Assembly: GCF_001298735.1 (NCBI RefSeq)
Contig: NZ_CYSP01000017.1
Span: forward strand, 1 to 64,000
Direction: 5' to 3'
Length of the DNA stretch: 64,000 nt
Source of the DNA: Propionispora sp. 2/2-37
GTDB lineage: Bacteria; Bacillota; Negativicutes; Propionisporales; Propionisporaceae
Shown here: piece after piece, positions 49,748 to 57,778 of the stretch
Layout: the number at the start of each line of letters is the position of its first letter
Numbering within the stretch: the first letter of the stretch is position 1
Made by a program: the position numbers and the translations under genes
Notes under the pieces: model-generated
Databases searched by the model: none
Seen by the model: the letters and a program-made list of their open reading frames with translations, nothing else
What the model was told of the DNA's origin: nothing

Positions 49748-50164
49748 TCACCCGCCGGAGGACGGACTTACGGCCACCGCCACGCTGATGACGCCGCTTT
49801 TGCGCGTGGCGTCAAGCACTTCCACCACCCGGCCGTGCTCTACGCCTTTATCGGCGTTGATGACCACCGACGGCTTTTTGCCGCTGCCTTTTACCTGGCT
49901 CAGTCGCGCCGGTATTTCCGCCGCCGACCCAATCGCTTCTTTTTCATAGAACAGCTTGCCGTCCTGGGTCAGGGTCAGCGTGATCACCTGTTTGATTTCA
50001 TCCTGACCGCTGGCCGCATGCGGCAGGTTGACCGGCAGGCCGTGCTGCTGGATCATAGAAAGGCTGGCCAGCATGAAAAATACCAGGAGAAAAAACATGG
50101 TGTCAATCATCGGGATAATCTCGATCCGGGCTTTCTTCATCGGTTGACGTGTTATTTTCATCAT
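49748..50164 (-). CDS. exbD: ExbD/TolR-family protein
   Basis: A 138-residue protein with one TM helix (about 18-36) carrying the family's essential Asp in EIIPMIDTMFFLLVFFMLAS, followed by a periplasmic domain (VNLPHAASGQDEIKQVITLT; KKPSVVINADKGVEHGRVVE). It works with ExbB to couple the proton gradient to TonB. It begins 13 nt after exbB. Confidence 0.93.
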   Translation of the reverse strand: MMKITRQPMKKARIEIIPMIDTMFFLLVFFMLASLSMIQQHGLPVNLPHAASGQDEIKQVITLTLTQDGKLFYEKEAIGSAAEIPARLSQVKGSGKKPSVVINADKGVEHGRVVEVLDATRKSGVISVAVAVSPSSGG

Positions 50165-50176
50165 CGTCCCCCCTTG

Positions 50177-50764
50177 CTACTCTTTCACCAGGATCATTTC
50201 CAGCTCTGTGGCGCACTGTTCCATGATTTCGCTTTCCCGTTCCACCCGGGACATAAAATAGTTATACGGGATCAGGGTCGTTACCGCTACGCCAATGCCA
50301 GTTGCGGTAGCAATCAATGCTTCCGCCACACCGCCGGTTACGGCGTGCGGCGAGCCCCCGCCGCTAACCGTGGCCATGATCTGGAAAGAATCGACCATCC
50401 CGATAATGGTGCCTAATAGGCCTAAAAGCGGGGAAAGGGTGATAATGGTGTCCAGGGTCGGCAATCCCCGCTTGAGGGTGGCATACTGAGTGATGCCCGC
50501 CGCTTCCATCGCTTTGGCCGGAGCGGCCGGATTGGCGATGCCGGCCGCCAACACTTTCAGCACCGGCAAATGAGAACGGTTCGCCACTTCCTGTCCGTCC
50601 CGGAGTTTTCCTTTACTAACGAGGTCCATTACTTGTTCTACCGCTTTGGTCGCACCTAAGCGCCGGAAATACAAGAAGCGTTCAATAATAATTGTCAGGG
50701 AGATAAGCGAGCATAAGGCCAATGGCAGCATCACCCAGCCGCCTTTTACCAGTGTTTCAATCAT
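50177..50764 (-). CDS. exbB: ExbB/TolQ/MotA-family proton channel
   Basis: A 195-residue protein with three hydrophobic regions: the first near 10-28 (WVMLPLALCSLISLTIIIER), the second near 105-125 (TIITLSPLLGLLGTIIGMVD) and the third near 145-170 (VAEALIATATGIGVAVTTLI). The segment LGLLGTIIGMVDSFQIM is the family hallmark. It forms the stator/channel with ExbD. It follows tonB by 51 nt and has AAGGAAGGA upstream. Confidence 0.93.
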   Translation of the reverse strand: MIETLVKGGWVMLPLALCSLISLTIIIERFLYFRRLGATKAVEQVMDLVSKGKLRDGQEVANRSHLPVLKVLAAGIANPAAPAKAMEAAGITQYATLKRGLPTLDTIITLSPLLGLLGTIIGMVDSFQIMATVSGGGSPHAVTGGVAEALIATATGIGVAVTTLIPYNYFMSRVERESEIMEQCATELEMILVKE

Positions 50765-50815
50765 TGATAATCCTTCCTTTCGTTTCAGTTAATAAAATAA
50801 AGAGTAAAAGAAGTT

Positions 50816-51535
50816 CTATACAGCGTCTTTCAGGTCAAAATTGACCCGGATATTGCGGACGCTGCTGACAGGTATGCCGTTTTCATCGCGCTCCGGTGAA
50901 TACTGCCTGGCCGCCGCGGCCGCTACCGCCGCCTCTTTCACGTCGTCGCGCTCGCTTTCCAGTACGGACAGCACGGTAACCGATCCATCGGTGTTGATGC
51001 GGATCTTAACCACTACGCTTCCTTCCCAGCCATCTTTTTTGGCCGCTGGTGGATAGGCCGGCTTCGGGGCATACACCACCGTGGCACTGGCAGCAGCGCT
51101 GCCGCCTCCGGCATTGCCTCCTCTCACCGCCGGGATCCCCGTCACGCGAGGAATCCCGGTCATTCTCGGTGTCCCGGTTCCTTTCCCGGACCGTAAGGCT
51201 ACGGAACCGGGCTGTCCTGCTTCGCCGGGCAAAGCCTCTGCCTGCGGTGCCGGCTCGGTTTCACCAACCATCGGCGCATTGGCCGGCTGGTTTTGCAGTT
51301 GGTCCTGCGTCGCTTCCGGCTGGGACGGCAGTTCCGTCTTGGCCTCGGGCTCAGCAGGCGGTATCTGGGTTTGCTGTTCGGGAGGAACAGGCAGAATTTC
51401 CACTTCGGCCAGATCTTTGGCCCGCTCGACCGGCGCGGCCGGCGGTATGGCGAGGAAGGCGGCAATCAGCAGGGCGTGCAGGATTATGGATAGCATGGAT
51501 GATTTGCCATAGGTGCTGTTTACCAGCAATGTCAA
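50816..51535 (-). CDS. tonB: TonB
   Basis: A 239-residue TonB with a TTG start (GGGGGTG upstream). Cytoplasmic N-terminus, TM helix about 15-33 (LSIILHALLIAAFLAIPPAA), then the periplasm-spanning linker rich in Pro, Glu and Gln (VEILPVPPEQQTQIPPAEPE) and Gly/Thr/Arg repeats (TPRMTGIPRVTGIPAVRGGN), and the C-terminal TonB domain (YPPAAKKDGWEGSVVVKIRI; DGSVTVLSVLESERDDVKEA). It contacts the TonB box of the receptor encoded at the operon's end. It lies 107 nt after padR. Confidence 0.92.
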   Translation of the reverse strand: MTLLVNSTYGKSSMLSIILHALLIAAFLAIPPAAPVERAKDLAEVEILPVPPEQQTQIPPAEPEAKTELPSQPEATQDQLQNQPANAPMVGETEPAPQAEALPGEAGQPGSVALRSGKGTGTPRMTGIPRVTGIPAVRGGNAGGGSAAASATVVYAPKPAYPPAAKKDGWEGSVVVKIRINTDGSVTVLSVLESERDDVKEAAVAAAAARQYSPERDENGIPVSSVRNIRVNFDLKDAV

Positions 51536-51642
51536 TGTTGTTCACCCCCTTCCTCGGAATTGATTATTCTTCCGGTGCTTCGAGAAGAGTAAAGCACCGG
51601 TTGGAAACCTCCTGCCGACAGATTACGGTCCTCCTTTTGCTG

Positions 51643-52182
51643 CTAGAGTTCTTGGAGCAAAGTGTCGACGAAGGCGATTTCACTTTGTATATGTAAAAGC
51701 GGGTGTCTGAACATCGCCTGCAAATTGAGCGGCAGTGCTTGCCCGCCTTGTTCTTTGAACGTGGTATTGACGCGTTTAGCTGTCTCCGCCAAAAAAATTT
51801 TTCTTTGTTCCAGCGCCGCCACGACTTCTTCGGTGGCCACCAACGGGATGGCCGCAAACGCCAAATCGAAGCGGTAATCGCGTTCCCGGGAAGAGGACAG
51901 CGCTGCCAGAATTTCCTCCTGCAATAATTTTTTGCCGGCCGCGGTGATCGAGAATTTCCTGGGCAAAGGACCTTTGCTGCCATACTTGGCGGTATCGAGA
52001 TAGGAGCTGATCAGTCGTTTTTTGCCAAGCTTTGTCAGACCCGTATAGATGGAAGTAGTACCGATATCGGCCCACTCCCGGTAGCCGCGCTCCTTAATCC
52101 ACTGGTCGATGTCATAACCGGAAACCTCCTGCCGCTCATAAATGATCTGCAAAATGATAAATTCAGTATTTGTGAGCCTCAT
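51643..52182 (-). CDS. PadR-family regulator of the TonB/TPS operon
   Basis: A 179-residue PadR regulator: an N-terminal winged helix (NTEFIILQIIYERQEVSGYD; IGTTSIYTGLTKLGKKRLIS near 40; PLPRKFSITAAGKKLLQEEI near 71) and a helical C-terminal domain (about 95-179) for dimerisation and ligand sensing. It heads the co-directional run to the receptor and starts 44 nt from a perfect AATATTAC-N6-GTAATATT palindrome. A close paralogue is encoded divergently at 52972. Autoregulation and control of the whole operon are inferred. Confidence 0.92.
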   Translation of the reverse strand: MRLTNTEFIILQIIYERQEVSGYDIDQWIKERGYREWADIGTTSIYTGLTKLGKKRLISSYLDTAKYGSKGPLPRKFSITAAGKKLLQEEILAALSSSRERDYRFDLAFAAIPLVATEEVVAALEQRKIFLAETAKRVNTTFKEQGGQALPLNLQAMFRHPLLHIQSEIAFVDTLLQEL

Positions 52183-52225
52183 CGTATTTCTTCACCGCCC
52201 ATTACAGTAATATTTCGCTTTATAG

Positions 52226-52247
52226 AATATTACTTTTATGTAATATT
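52226..52247 (-). promoter_or_regulatory. PadR operator 1
   Basis: AATATTAC (52226-52233), TTTTAT, GTAATATT (52240-52247): a perfect 8-6-8 palindrome 44 nt upstream of the padR start at 52182. An additional half-site (TTACAGTAATATT) lies at 52202-52214, nearer the gene. Confidence 0.75.
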
Positions 52248-52450
52248 AAAATAAAAACTACGGCCACTTCACACAGCGAGTTGCCAAAAATAAATTAGGC
52301 AAATATCGCAGCCGAACTTACACAATTACTCTTGTGTTACATTCGGAAAAGAGCAGAAGCCGGCTACTGGTCTTCCAGCAGGAAATAACCTAGTTCCATT
52401 TCGTTCGGTTATCGACAGGTCGTTATAAATCAAAATATTTCACAAAATCC

Positions 52451-52472
52451 AATATTACTTATATGTAATATT
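52451..52472. promoter_or_regulatory. PadR operator 2 (orphan, mid-intergenic)
   Basis: AATATTAC (52451-52458), TTATAT, GTAATATT (52465-52472): the same 8-6-8 palindrome, centrally placed in the 789-nt gap between the two padR genes and more than 200 nt from either operator 1 or operator 3. No credible gene starts beside it. The remaining gap contains a GGGGACACAGG-like repeat fragment near 52738-52770 but no gene I trust. Confidence 0.65.
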
Positions 52473-52913
52473 GCAATAGAAATATATCCCTTTTATGACA
52501 AACTTTTCCTTAGTGCTTAGTGTAAAACATTATCTGCCAACAATCAAGACCCTAAAAGAAAGCTTAACTCACAATTTACATGCTTTTAATAATTCGATCA
52601 TCACTACTAGGAGAATGATTCAATGCCGGTACGTCTTCCATCTTCCTATTTCTTGCCCGTTGGGTGCGTTTATGCTCTCTTTCTGCATTTTTGAACGAAT
52701 TGCAAAATGTACTATATGCAGTAAAAAACTGAAAACGGGGGGACACAGGAAAACAGGGGGACAGGGACAGTGTTTTTGATGGATTAATCCAAACACTTGG
52801 AGACGATTGAGTTGATGGGTGAATTCGGAGATTAACATTAAGTTTTAGGCAAGTAAGTATGGTTGCAGTGACGTCGGAAATGTTGCCGGCAGCGCTTTTT
52901 TCTTCTTGCATAT

Positions 52914-52935
52914 AATATAACTTCAGTGTAATATT
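52914..52935 (+). promoter_or_regulatory. PadR operator 3
   Basis: AATATAAC (52914-52921), TTCAGT, GTAATATT (52928-52935): the 8-6-8 palindrome with one mismatch, 37 nt before the second padR start at 52972. Confidence 0.7.
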
Positions 52936-52971
52936 ATATAGTAAATCAATCAAAGATTGGAAAGGTTGTCT

Positions 52972-53517
52972 ATGGAACTTACCAACGCTGAATTCGTGCT
53001 ATTGCAAATTGTTTGCGACCGGACTACGGTGTCCGGTTATGAAATCAATCAGTTGATCAAGGATTGCGGCTACAGGGATTGGGCCGAACTGGGAACCACT
53101 TCCATTTATGTTGGCTTGAATAAATTAGGTAAAAAGAAGTTGGTAAATTCCTATATTGATACGGATAAACAAGGTCGAGGCCCTGTACCGAGAAAGTTTG
53201 AGATTACTGCCGAGGGCAGAGCCGTGTTACAGCAAGAAACTATCGAGGCCCTGTCGTCGACCAGAGAGAGGGATTTCCGCTTCGACTTGGCACTTGCAGC
53301 CATTCCTTTTGTGGATAAAGATGCAGTGGTGGCTGCTCTGCAACAAAGAATAAGCCTGTTGACGGAAGTGGCGAACGATTACTGGCATAAGCTGGAAGCT
53401 CTTAAGAAAAGACGGGTGCCAGTTAATTTACAGGCGTTGTATCAGCATCCGCTGGTATTAATCAAAAATGAAATTGAATTCATGGATAACTTAATCGAGA
53501 ATTTATCCGACGATTAA
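52972..53517 (+). CDS. Second PadR-family regulator (paralogue)
   Basis: 181 residues from ATG 52972 (GGAAAGG upstream); the frame is open to a TTG at 52957. It is a close paralogue of the padR at 51643: NAEFVLLQIVCDRTTVSGYE, GTTSIYVGLNKLGKKKLVNS and STRERDFRFDLALAAIPFVD all match in parallel. The regulators are divergent, each with an operator of the same type, which points to a recent duplication with shared DNA specificity. It stands alone with no obvious downstream target, so it could cross-regulate the TonB/TPS operon under a different signal. Confidence 0.9.
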   Translation: MELTNAEFVLLQIVCDRTTVSGYEINQLIKDCGYRDWAELGTTSIYVGLNKLGKKKLVNSYIDTDKQGRGPVPRKFEITAEGRAVLQQETIEALSSTRERDFRFDLALAAIPFVDKDAVVAALQQRISLLTEVANDYWHKLEALKKRRVPVNLQALYQHPLVLIKNEIEFMDNLIENLSDD

Positions 53518-53518
53518 T

Positions 53519-53548
53519 CTTCAGATGGGTTTAAAGCCCCACCTGAAG
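53519..53548. terminator. Hairpin between convergent padR and GNAT genes
   Basis: CTTCAG-at-GGG (from 53519) pairs with CCC-cac-CTGAAG (to 53548). The stem immediately follows the padR stop and precedes the GNAT stop; no strong T-run. Confidence 0.4.
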
Positions 53549-53558
53549 CTAGTTTACT

Positions 53559-54089
53559 TTATGAAAAAGGAACCCGGAAGTCGCCTGACAAAGATCCTAC
53601 ACCTAAGTGTTTTTTCATATAGCACACAGGAAAAGGAAGATGCGAAAAATATTTCGTTTCAAACTCAGTAAAACCTAATTCACAGTACCAAGACTTTAAA
53701 GTCTCATTCGTGCCAAGAACACTGATTAAAAGTTCTCTCCCGTTCTGATTAATAACATAATCCGATGCATACTTAACAATCTGTCGTCCATAGCCTTTAT
53801 GCCGTTGTTCCGGTAATACTGCCAATCGCTCCATATAAAATTCATTGGCATTATTTTTTTCAATTGCAACGAATCCAATCTGTACAGACGCACAAAATAC
53901 CCCAAACATTGCAATTCCTTTTGTTTGCATCTTCCTCAAATGTTTTAATTCAATAAATACAGGATTAGTAGGAGCATTCTCTCGAGTAAGACCAAATTGT
54001 TCCGCTACGGTAGAAAAGGATTTACGTATAATATTTACACTGTCTATCAAATTCGCTTCGGTCACAACTGGTTCAAAACTTAAATTCAT
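53559..54089 (-). CDS. GNAT-family N-acetyltransferase
   Basis: A 176-residue acetyltransferase. The acetyl-CoA-binding motif A reads YMERLAVLPEQRHKGYGRQI near residue 85, followed by VKYASDYVINQNGRELLISV and a motif-B-like KSWYCELGFTEFETKYF near 131. Substrate unknown. Convergent with the second padR and upstream of nothing obvious. Confidence 0.85.
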   Translation of the reverse strand: MNLSFEPVVTEANLIDSVNIIRKSFSTVAEQFGLTRENAPTNPVFIELKHLRKMQTKGIAMFGVFCASVQIGFVAIEKNNANEFYMERLAVLPEQRHKGYGRQIVKYASDYVINQNGRELLISVLGTNETLKSWYCELGFTEFETKYFSHLPFPVCYMKKHLGVGSLSGDFRVPFS

Positions 54090-54120
54090 ACAAACACCAC
54101 ACCTACTTATATCGAGAATC

Positions 54121-54759
54121 TCAAAATTCTGACTGCCGTTTTGCTAAAAACCTTAAAGATACTTTTTTTCCTATGACTGCCTCTAGTCCCGGCAATAAAA
54201 AACGCAGAATTTCATCGGCAAAGACAGCGGCTGATGGTTTTCGCCCCTTAGCATTCCAAAGATACGCCGCACTATAGATTGCCTGGCTCACCATGACCGC
54301 CGCCCATTGTATGCTTTCCTCCTCTTCCGGTTTGCCTGCCCGTTTAACCAGCCAGTTGGACACCATTTGCTCCAACTGGCTTTTTACTTTCATTTCGATA
54401 AGGGGGAAAACGGCTTGCGCTGTACGCTTGCAGCTTGTGCTTAATTTTTCATGATACCTGCACACGGCAATAATTAAACTTCGCAGTGCCTCCGGTGTCA
54501 GTTCTTCCTGCGACTGAAGTTGTTGGTATACAGCCGTCATAAATGTATCCTCAACAATCAATTCCATTAACGCATACTTATCAGCAAAATGAGCATAGAA
54601 CGTTCCCCTGTTGATTGCAGCCCGTTCCGTAATATCGCGGATGGTAATATCATTAAATTTTTTCTCCTTACTCAGTGAATGGAACGCATCCCGGATTAAC
54701 CGACGCGTCCGGATAACCCTCGGATCATTCTCTTTGCAACGCGCTGTCATGGCTTTCAC
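54121..54759 (-). CDS. TetR-family regulator
   Basis: A 212-residue TetR regulator: DPRVIRTRRLIRDAFHSLSK near 12, ITIRDITERAAINRGTFYAH near 39 (recognition helix) and FADKYALMELIVEDTFM, then a ligand-binding helical domain resembling TetR_C 'YsrB/DhaS'-like types. A 9-bp palindromic site lies 22 nt upstream. A divergent flavodoxin-family gene starts 270 nt away and is a possible target. Confidence 0.88.
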   Translation of the reverse strand: MKAMTARCKENDPRVIRTRRLIRDAFHSLSKEKKFNDITIRDITERAAINRGTFYAHFADKYALMELIVEDTFMTAVYQQLQSQEELTPEALRSLIIAVCRYHEKLSTSCKRTAQAVFPLIEMKVKSQLEQMVSNWLVKRAGKPEEEESIQWAAVMVSQAIYSAAYLWNAKGRKPSAAVFADEILRFLLPGLEAVIGKKVSLRFLAKRQSEF

Positions 54760-54781
54760 CTTTTCCTATACGATATTTAAC

Positions 54782-54815
54782 GTTAACCAATATTTACTCA
54801 TTACTGTTGGTTAAC
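54782..54815 (-). promoter_or_regulatory. Probable TetR operator
   Basis: GTTAACCAA (54782-54790) and TTGGTTAAC (54807-54815) form a perfect 9-bp inverted repeat with a 16-bp spacer directly upstream of the tetR start, suiting autorepression. Promoters for the divergent gene at 55030 are probably further right. Confidence 0.6.
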
Positions 54816-55029
54816 CGACATTCCCGTCATTTTATCGATTGCCAGGTACTCTTTCAGTCATTATTATAATAAATAGTTGCAACGTATACAACGCGATGTG
54901 GCAGTATGCATGTATACACATAATTTGAAATCGGGAGTGATCCCGTGACATTGTTATTTGATTAAAATCTAGCGTTAGTATAGAAAGCCACAGCAAAATA
55001 ATATTACTAAAAAAACAAAAGAAAGTGTG

Positions 55030-55611
55030 ATGGAATTGAAAGTGATTGCTTTTAACGGAAGTCCAAGAATTAATGGAAATACAAAACAAAGCCTGGAAAT
55101 TGTTTTAGCAGAATTAAAAAATGAAGGCATTGAGACGGAAATTATCCAATTGGGAGGGCGTAAAGTTTTCGGGTGTCTTGCTTGTGGAAAGTGCTTGGAA
55201 ACAAAGAATAACCGCTGTATACGCCAGGACGATGAAATGAATATTTTTATCCAGAAAATGATCGAGGCGGATGGAATTATCATTGGTTCTCCCACTTATT
55301 GTAGTAACGTGTCTACAGAAGTAAAGGCACTCATCGATCGCTGTGGATTTGTATCAAAGGCTAATGGCGGCATGCTCAAAGGTAAAGTCGGAGCTGCAGT
55401 GGTTTCTGTTCGTCGAGCTGGAGCAACTTTTACTTACTCTGCAATTAATTTTTTCTTCGGCACTTCCGAGATGGTTATACCGTCTTCTAGCTACTGGAAC
55501 ATGACGTTATCCCTTAATCCGGGCGATGTCCAAAAGGATGAAGAAGGTATACAAACATTTCAAACTTTGGGTAAAAATATGGCGAGCCTGTTAAAGCAGT
55601 TAAAAGGTTAA
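55030..55611 (+). CDS. NADPH-dependent FMN reductase / flavodoxin-fold protein
   Basis: 193 residues from ATG 55030 (a GTG one codon earlier is possible). It shows the FMN loop AFNGSPRINGNTKQSLEIVL near residue 7, the Cys pair segment FGCLACGKCLETKNNRC near 46 and GSPTYCSNVSTEVKALIDRC near 86, typical of iron-sulfur flavoprotein-like/multimeric flavodoxins. It may be controlled by the divergent TetR regulator. Substrate unknown; a second member of the family is at 6132-6827. Confidence 0.85.
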   Translation: MELKVIAFNGSPRINGNTKQSLEIVLAELKNEGIETEIIQLGGRKVFGCLACGKCLETKNNRCIRQDDEMNIFIQKMIEADGIIIGSPTYCSNVSTEVKALIDRCGFVSKANGGMLKGKVGAAVVSVRRAGATFTYSAINFFFGTSEMVIPSSSYWNMTLSLNPGDVQKDEEGIQTFQTLGKNMASLLKQLKG

Positions 55612-55616
55612 TGTAG

Positions 55617-55716
55617 AGTAAATGACACCATTTATATTTTCCTATTTTTTGTTTTCCGGCTGAAGCTACAAAGCTCCTGCCAAATTCATACAAAATTTAG
55701 CAGGAGTTTCCTTATT
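55617..55716. repeat. Dispersed repeat family B, copy 3 (right half)
   Basis: Begins ATGACACCATTTATATTTTC and runs through TTTTCCGGCTGAAGCTAC to the hairpin CTCCTGCCAAATT...AATTTAGCAGGAG with TTTCCTTA. It starts just past the flavodoxin stop codon and may serve as its terminator. Confidence 0.8.
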
Positions 55717-55749
55717 TGGCAGGACATATAGGAACGTTCCTCGTTCTTA

Positions 55750-56100
55750 TTATTTTTCTACCTTATCAAAAATAATAGTTTGTCCTGTATCTCCATGTTC
55801 TTCACCATGCGTATAGCCAACAACTGAGAAATATTCCGCCAATTTTCTAGCTATCAATTCATAATTGGGGTCTTTTTTCCTTATACAAGATGATAAGTGT
55901 ACAACCTCTACTCCTTTTTTCAATAGTGTTGCAATTTTCTTTTCCATATCACCACCATTATGGGTAAAAGCAACTAATTCTAAATCGTTTTGCCCTGCAT
56001 AGCGGGCAAAAGAATCAATTCTTTGAAAAAATGCGTTTAAACACCCACCTCCCGAACATCGCATCATAGTTTCCTCACGCACGATAATTGCTATCTTCAT
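55750..56100 (-). CDS. CGGC-domain protein
   Basis: 116 residues from ATG 56100 (AGAGG 8 nt upstream; a GTG lies three codons earlier). It has the CGGC-domain layout: an N-terminal MKIAIIVREETMMRCSGGGC with the conserved Cys/Gly cluster, FTHNGGDMEKKIATLLKKGV near 46 and VVHLSSCIRKKDPNYELIAR near 65. CGGC-domain proteins are small, probably metal- or cofactor-binding, of unknown function. It lies in AT-rich DNA upstream of a family B repeat. Confidence 0.78.
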   Translation of the reverse strand: MKIAIIVREETMMRCSGGGCLNAFFQRIDSFARYAGQNDLELVAFTHNGGDMEKKIATLLKKGVEVVHLSSCIRKKDPNYELIARKLAEYFSVVGYTHGEEHGDTGQTIIFDKVEK

Positions 56101-56215
56101 ACTGTACACCTCTTAATCTATTGTTATATACAAAAAAATCCGCCCCAACTTCATGTCTAGGCAAACACTCATCAAACGGCTAATTATAATAACCAAAATA
56201 ACTATCACTGACAGC

Positions 56216-56413
56216 CTAATTTTCCAAGGAGGCAGATATCGCCCTCTCCTGTTCCTCGATGTCATCATCCGTAAAAATTATGGTAATCTGCTCCCCTACC
56301 GCTTCACAGCATGTGCCCTTCTCCGAATAAGGGCATAATCCTATTTCAATATGGATACTATCTACTTCTAATATGGTATAAAAAGACGGCCATTTATGTT
56401 GCATGGGCAACAT
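56216..56413 (-). CDS. Possible small acidic protein (weakly supported)
   Basis: A 65-residue frame whose last 45 residues look protein-like (HIEIGLCPYSEKGTCCEAVG, then TIIFTDDDIEEQERAISASL). The start has no recognisable Shine-Dalgarno and the first 20 residues look random, so it may be the remnant of a longer gene. No family recognised. Confidence 0.3.
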   Translation of the reverse strand: MLPMQHKWPSFYTILEVDSIHIEIGLCPYSEKGTCCEAVGEQITIIFTDDDIEEQERAISASLEN

Positions 56414-56597
56414 TTTTTGTCAGTAAACTTCATTATTATTTAGTTAGTACGAAGGAATACAGATACGGCTTTCAAATAACAGGGAGGGAACCATAACGAA
56501 CCGATATTTTTCTCAAAGAAACTCTGCATCTTAAACCTGTAAAAGAGTTAAGCCTTCTGTATGTTCATGCGACGCACAGAAGACTCAATTTATGCTC

Positions 56598-57260
56598 TTA
56601 TTTTAGCAAGCGAAATGTATTTTTTTCAAAATCAAGTAAACCGTCCTCTTTCATCTTACATAATTCACGGGTAAGCGCGCTTCTATCAGCACATAAATAA
56701 TCTGCCAATTCAAGCCGTCCGATAGGAAGCTCAAAATATTTGCAATTGCTTAATTGTGCCTGCAAAGACAAATAAGTCATAATTTTTTCGCGCAATGTTT
56801 TTTTTGATATCACTTCTAATTTTTCCATCAACTGTATATTCTTATTTGCAATCAGCCTGACCATGTTCTCAATCAGGAACTGATGAAATATGCAAGCCTT
56901 TGAGCAAGAGTGCATAACCTGATCAAACGGCAAAAATAAAATCCTTGCGTTCGCTGCAGCGAAAAAAGTTACGGTCGAAGCATTTCTATTTCCACAGACA
57001 AAAGTTTCGCCGAATAATTCCGTCTTTTTTATAAAAACAAGTATAGTCTTATTCCCCCACAAATCTTCTTTGATCATATGCACCGTACCATCTAAAACGA
57101 TACCGACACATTTCATGGGCTCACTGGAAAACGATATGAACTCGCCTTTATTGTATGTTTTTACATAACTGCCAATACAGCCGAGCATAACTTCAAAGTC
57201 CTCTTCTTGTATACCCGCGAAAAGCGGCAAACCGCAGATTGCGCTAATATACTCTCTCAT
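56598..57260 (-). CDS. Crp/Fnr-family regulator
   Basis: A 220-residue regulator: a cyclic-nucleotide-binding-like beta-barrel (LPLFAGIQEEDFEVMLGCIG near 11; GIVLDGTVHMIKEDLWGNKT near 53; LFGETFVCG near 82), the dimer helix, then a helix-turn-helix near 175-205 (IGRLELADYLCADRSALTRE). Of the Cys residues scattered in the sensor, none forms the Fnr CxxC N-terminal cluster, so it is not an oxygen-sensing Fnr of the E. coli type. A perfect palindrome lies 34 nt upstream. Confidence 0.9.
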   Translation of the reverse strand: MREYISAICGLPLFAGIQEEDFEVMLGCIGSYVKTYNKGEFISFSSEPMKCVGIVLDGTVHMIKEDLWGNKTILVFIKKTELFGETFVCGNRNASTVTFFAAANARILFLPFDQVMHSCSKACIFHQFLIENMVRLIANKNIQLMEKLEVISKKTLREKIMTYLSLQAQLSNCKYFELPIGRLELADYLCADRSALTRELCKMKEDGLLDFEKNTFRLLK

Positions 57261-57294
57261 GCTACCACCTCAAGGTAATTATAACGAAACAACA

Positions 57295-57318
57295 CACATG
57301 TTGCAACCGCAACATGTG
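57295..57318 (-). promoter_or_regulatory. Palindrome upstream of the Crp/Fnr gene
   Basis: CACATGTTGC (57295-57304) and GCAACATGTG (57309-57318) form a perfect 10-bp inverted repeat with a 4-nt spacer. It resembles a Crp/Fnr-class operator and sits where an autoregulatory site would be. Confidence 0.6.
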
Positions 57319-57404
57319 CATCATTACCCAACGCGGCTTACTTGAAGCAGGGACAAAATCCTCAGGGACGGTTCCTTCGCTTCTTCAACGTATTACATTG
57401 CAAG

Positions 57405-57430
57405 GTGTCAAGGGGACGGGGTTCCGACAC
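57405..57430. repeat. Dispersed repeat family A, truncated copy
   Basis: Only the left end is present: GTGTCAAGGGGACGGGGTTC, then CGACAC. It ends at the stop codon of the zinc-ribbon gene (57431), so the rest of the element is absent. Confidence 0.7.
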
Positions 57431-57604
57431 TCAAAAGCCTTTCCATAATCTATCCTCTTCGTTTTGGAAATCATCCACATAATATACACTCGTACTACCG
57501 CATTTAGGACAACATTCTAAATATCCACCGTCGCCTATAGGTTTCAGTATTGCTCCCTCTGTATTAAACACTTTTCCACATTTGGTACATTTCACAACTG
57601 CCAT
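57431..57604 (-). CDS. 57-residue zinc-ribbon protein
   Basis: A 57-residue protein starting MAVVKCTKCGKVFNTEGAIL with a second Cys pair in YLECCPKCGSTSVYYV: two CxxC knuckles, a classic small zinc ribbon. GGAAGGAG precedes the ATG by 8 nt. It is the last gene of a three-gene operon with a monooxygenase-like protein and a 51-residue protein. Possibly a regulatory or chaperone-like ribbon; function unknown. Confidence 0.75.
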   Translation of the reverse strand: MAVVKCTKCGKVFNTEGAILKPIGDGGYLECCPKCGSTSVYYVDDFQNEEDRLWKGF

Positions 57605-57622
57605 TTTTATTTCTCCTTCCGG

Positions 57623-57778
57623 CTATATATAAGCATGTTTTGGTTTTAAACAATCAAATAAAACGTTAAACCCCAAAATAGTCTCCGCTAATTCTTTATC
57701 AGCCTCGGACATTCCCTTTTTAAAAACGTCAGATGCACGTTCTGAAGACTTTTCTTCCTGAATTGCATTCTTTTTCAT
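57623..57778 (-). CDS. 51-residue protein in the ABM operon
   Basis: A 51-residue charged helical protein: MKKNAIQEEKSSERASDVFK, then GMSEADKELAETILGFNVLF. Its ATG overlaps the stop of the ABM gene by 4 nt (ATGA, 57775-57778), so it is translationally coupled. It lies 18 nt before the zinc-ribbon gene. No family recognised. Confidence 0.6.
   Translation of the reverse strand: MKKNAIQEEKSSERASDVFKKGMSEADKELAETILGFNVLFDCLKPKHAYI

Noticed and set aside
52495..52779. 94-residue plus-strand frame next to PadR operator 2
   Set aside because: No Shine-Dalgarno, random composition, and its 3' part runs through a GGGGACAGG-type repeat fragment.
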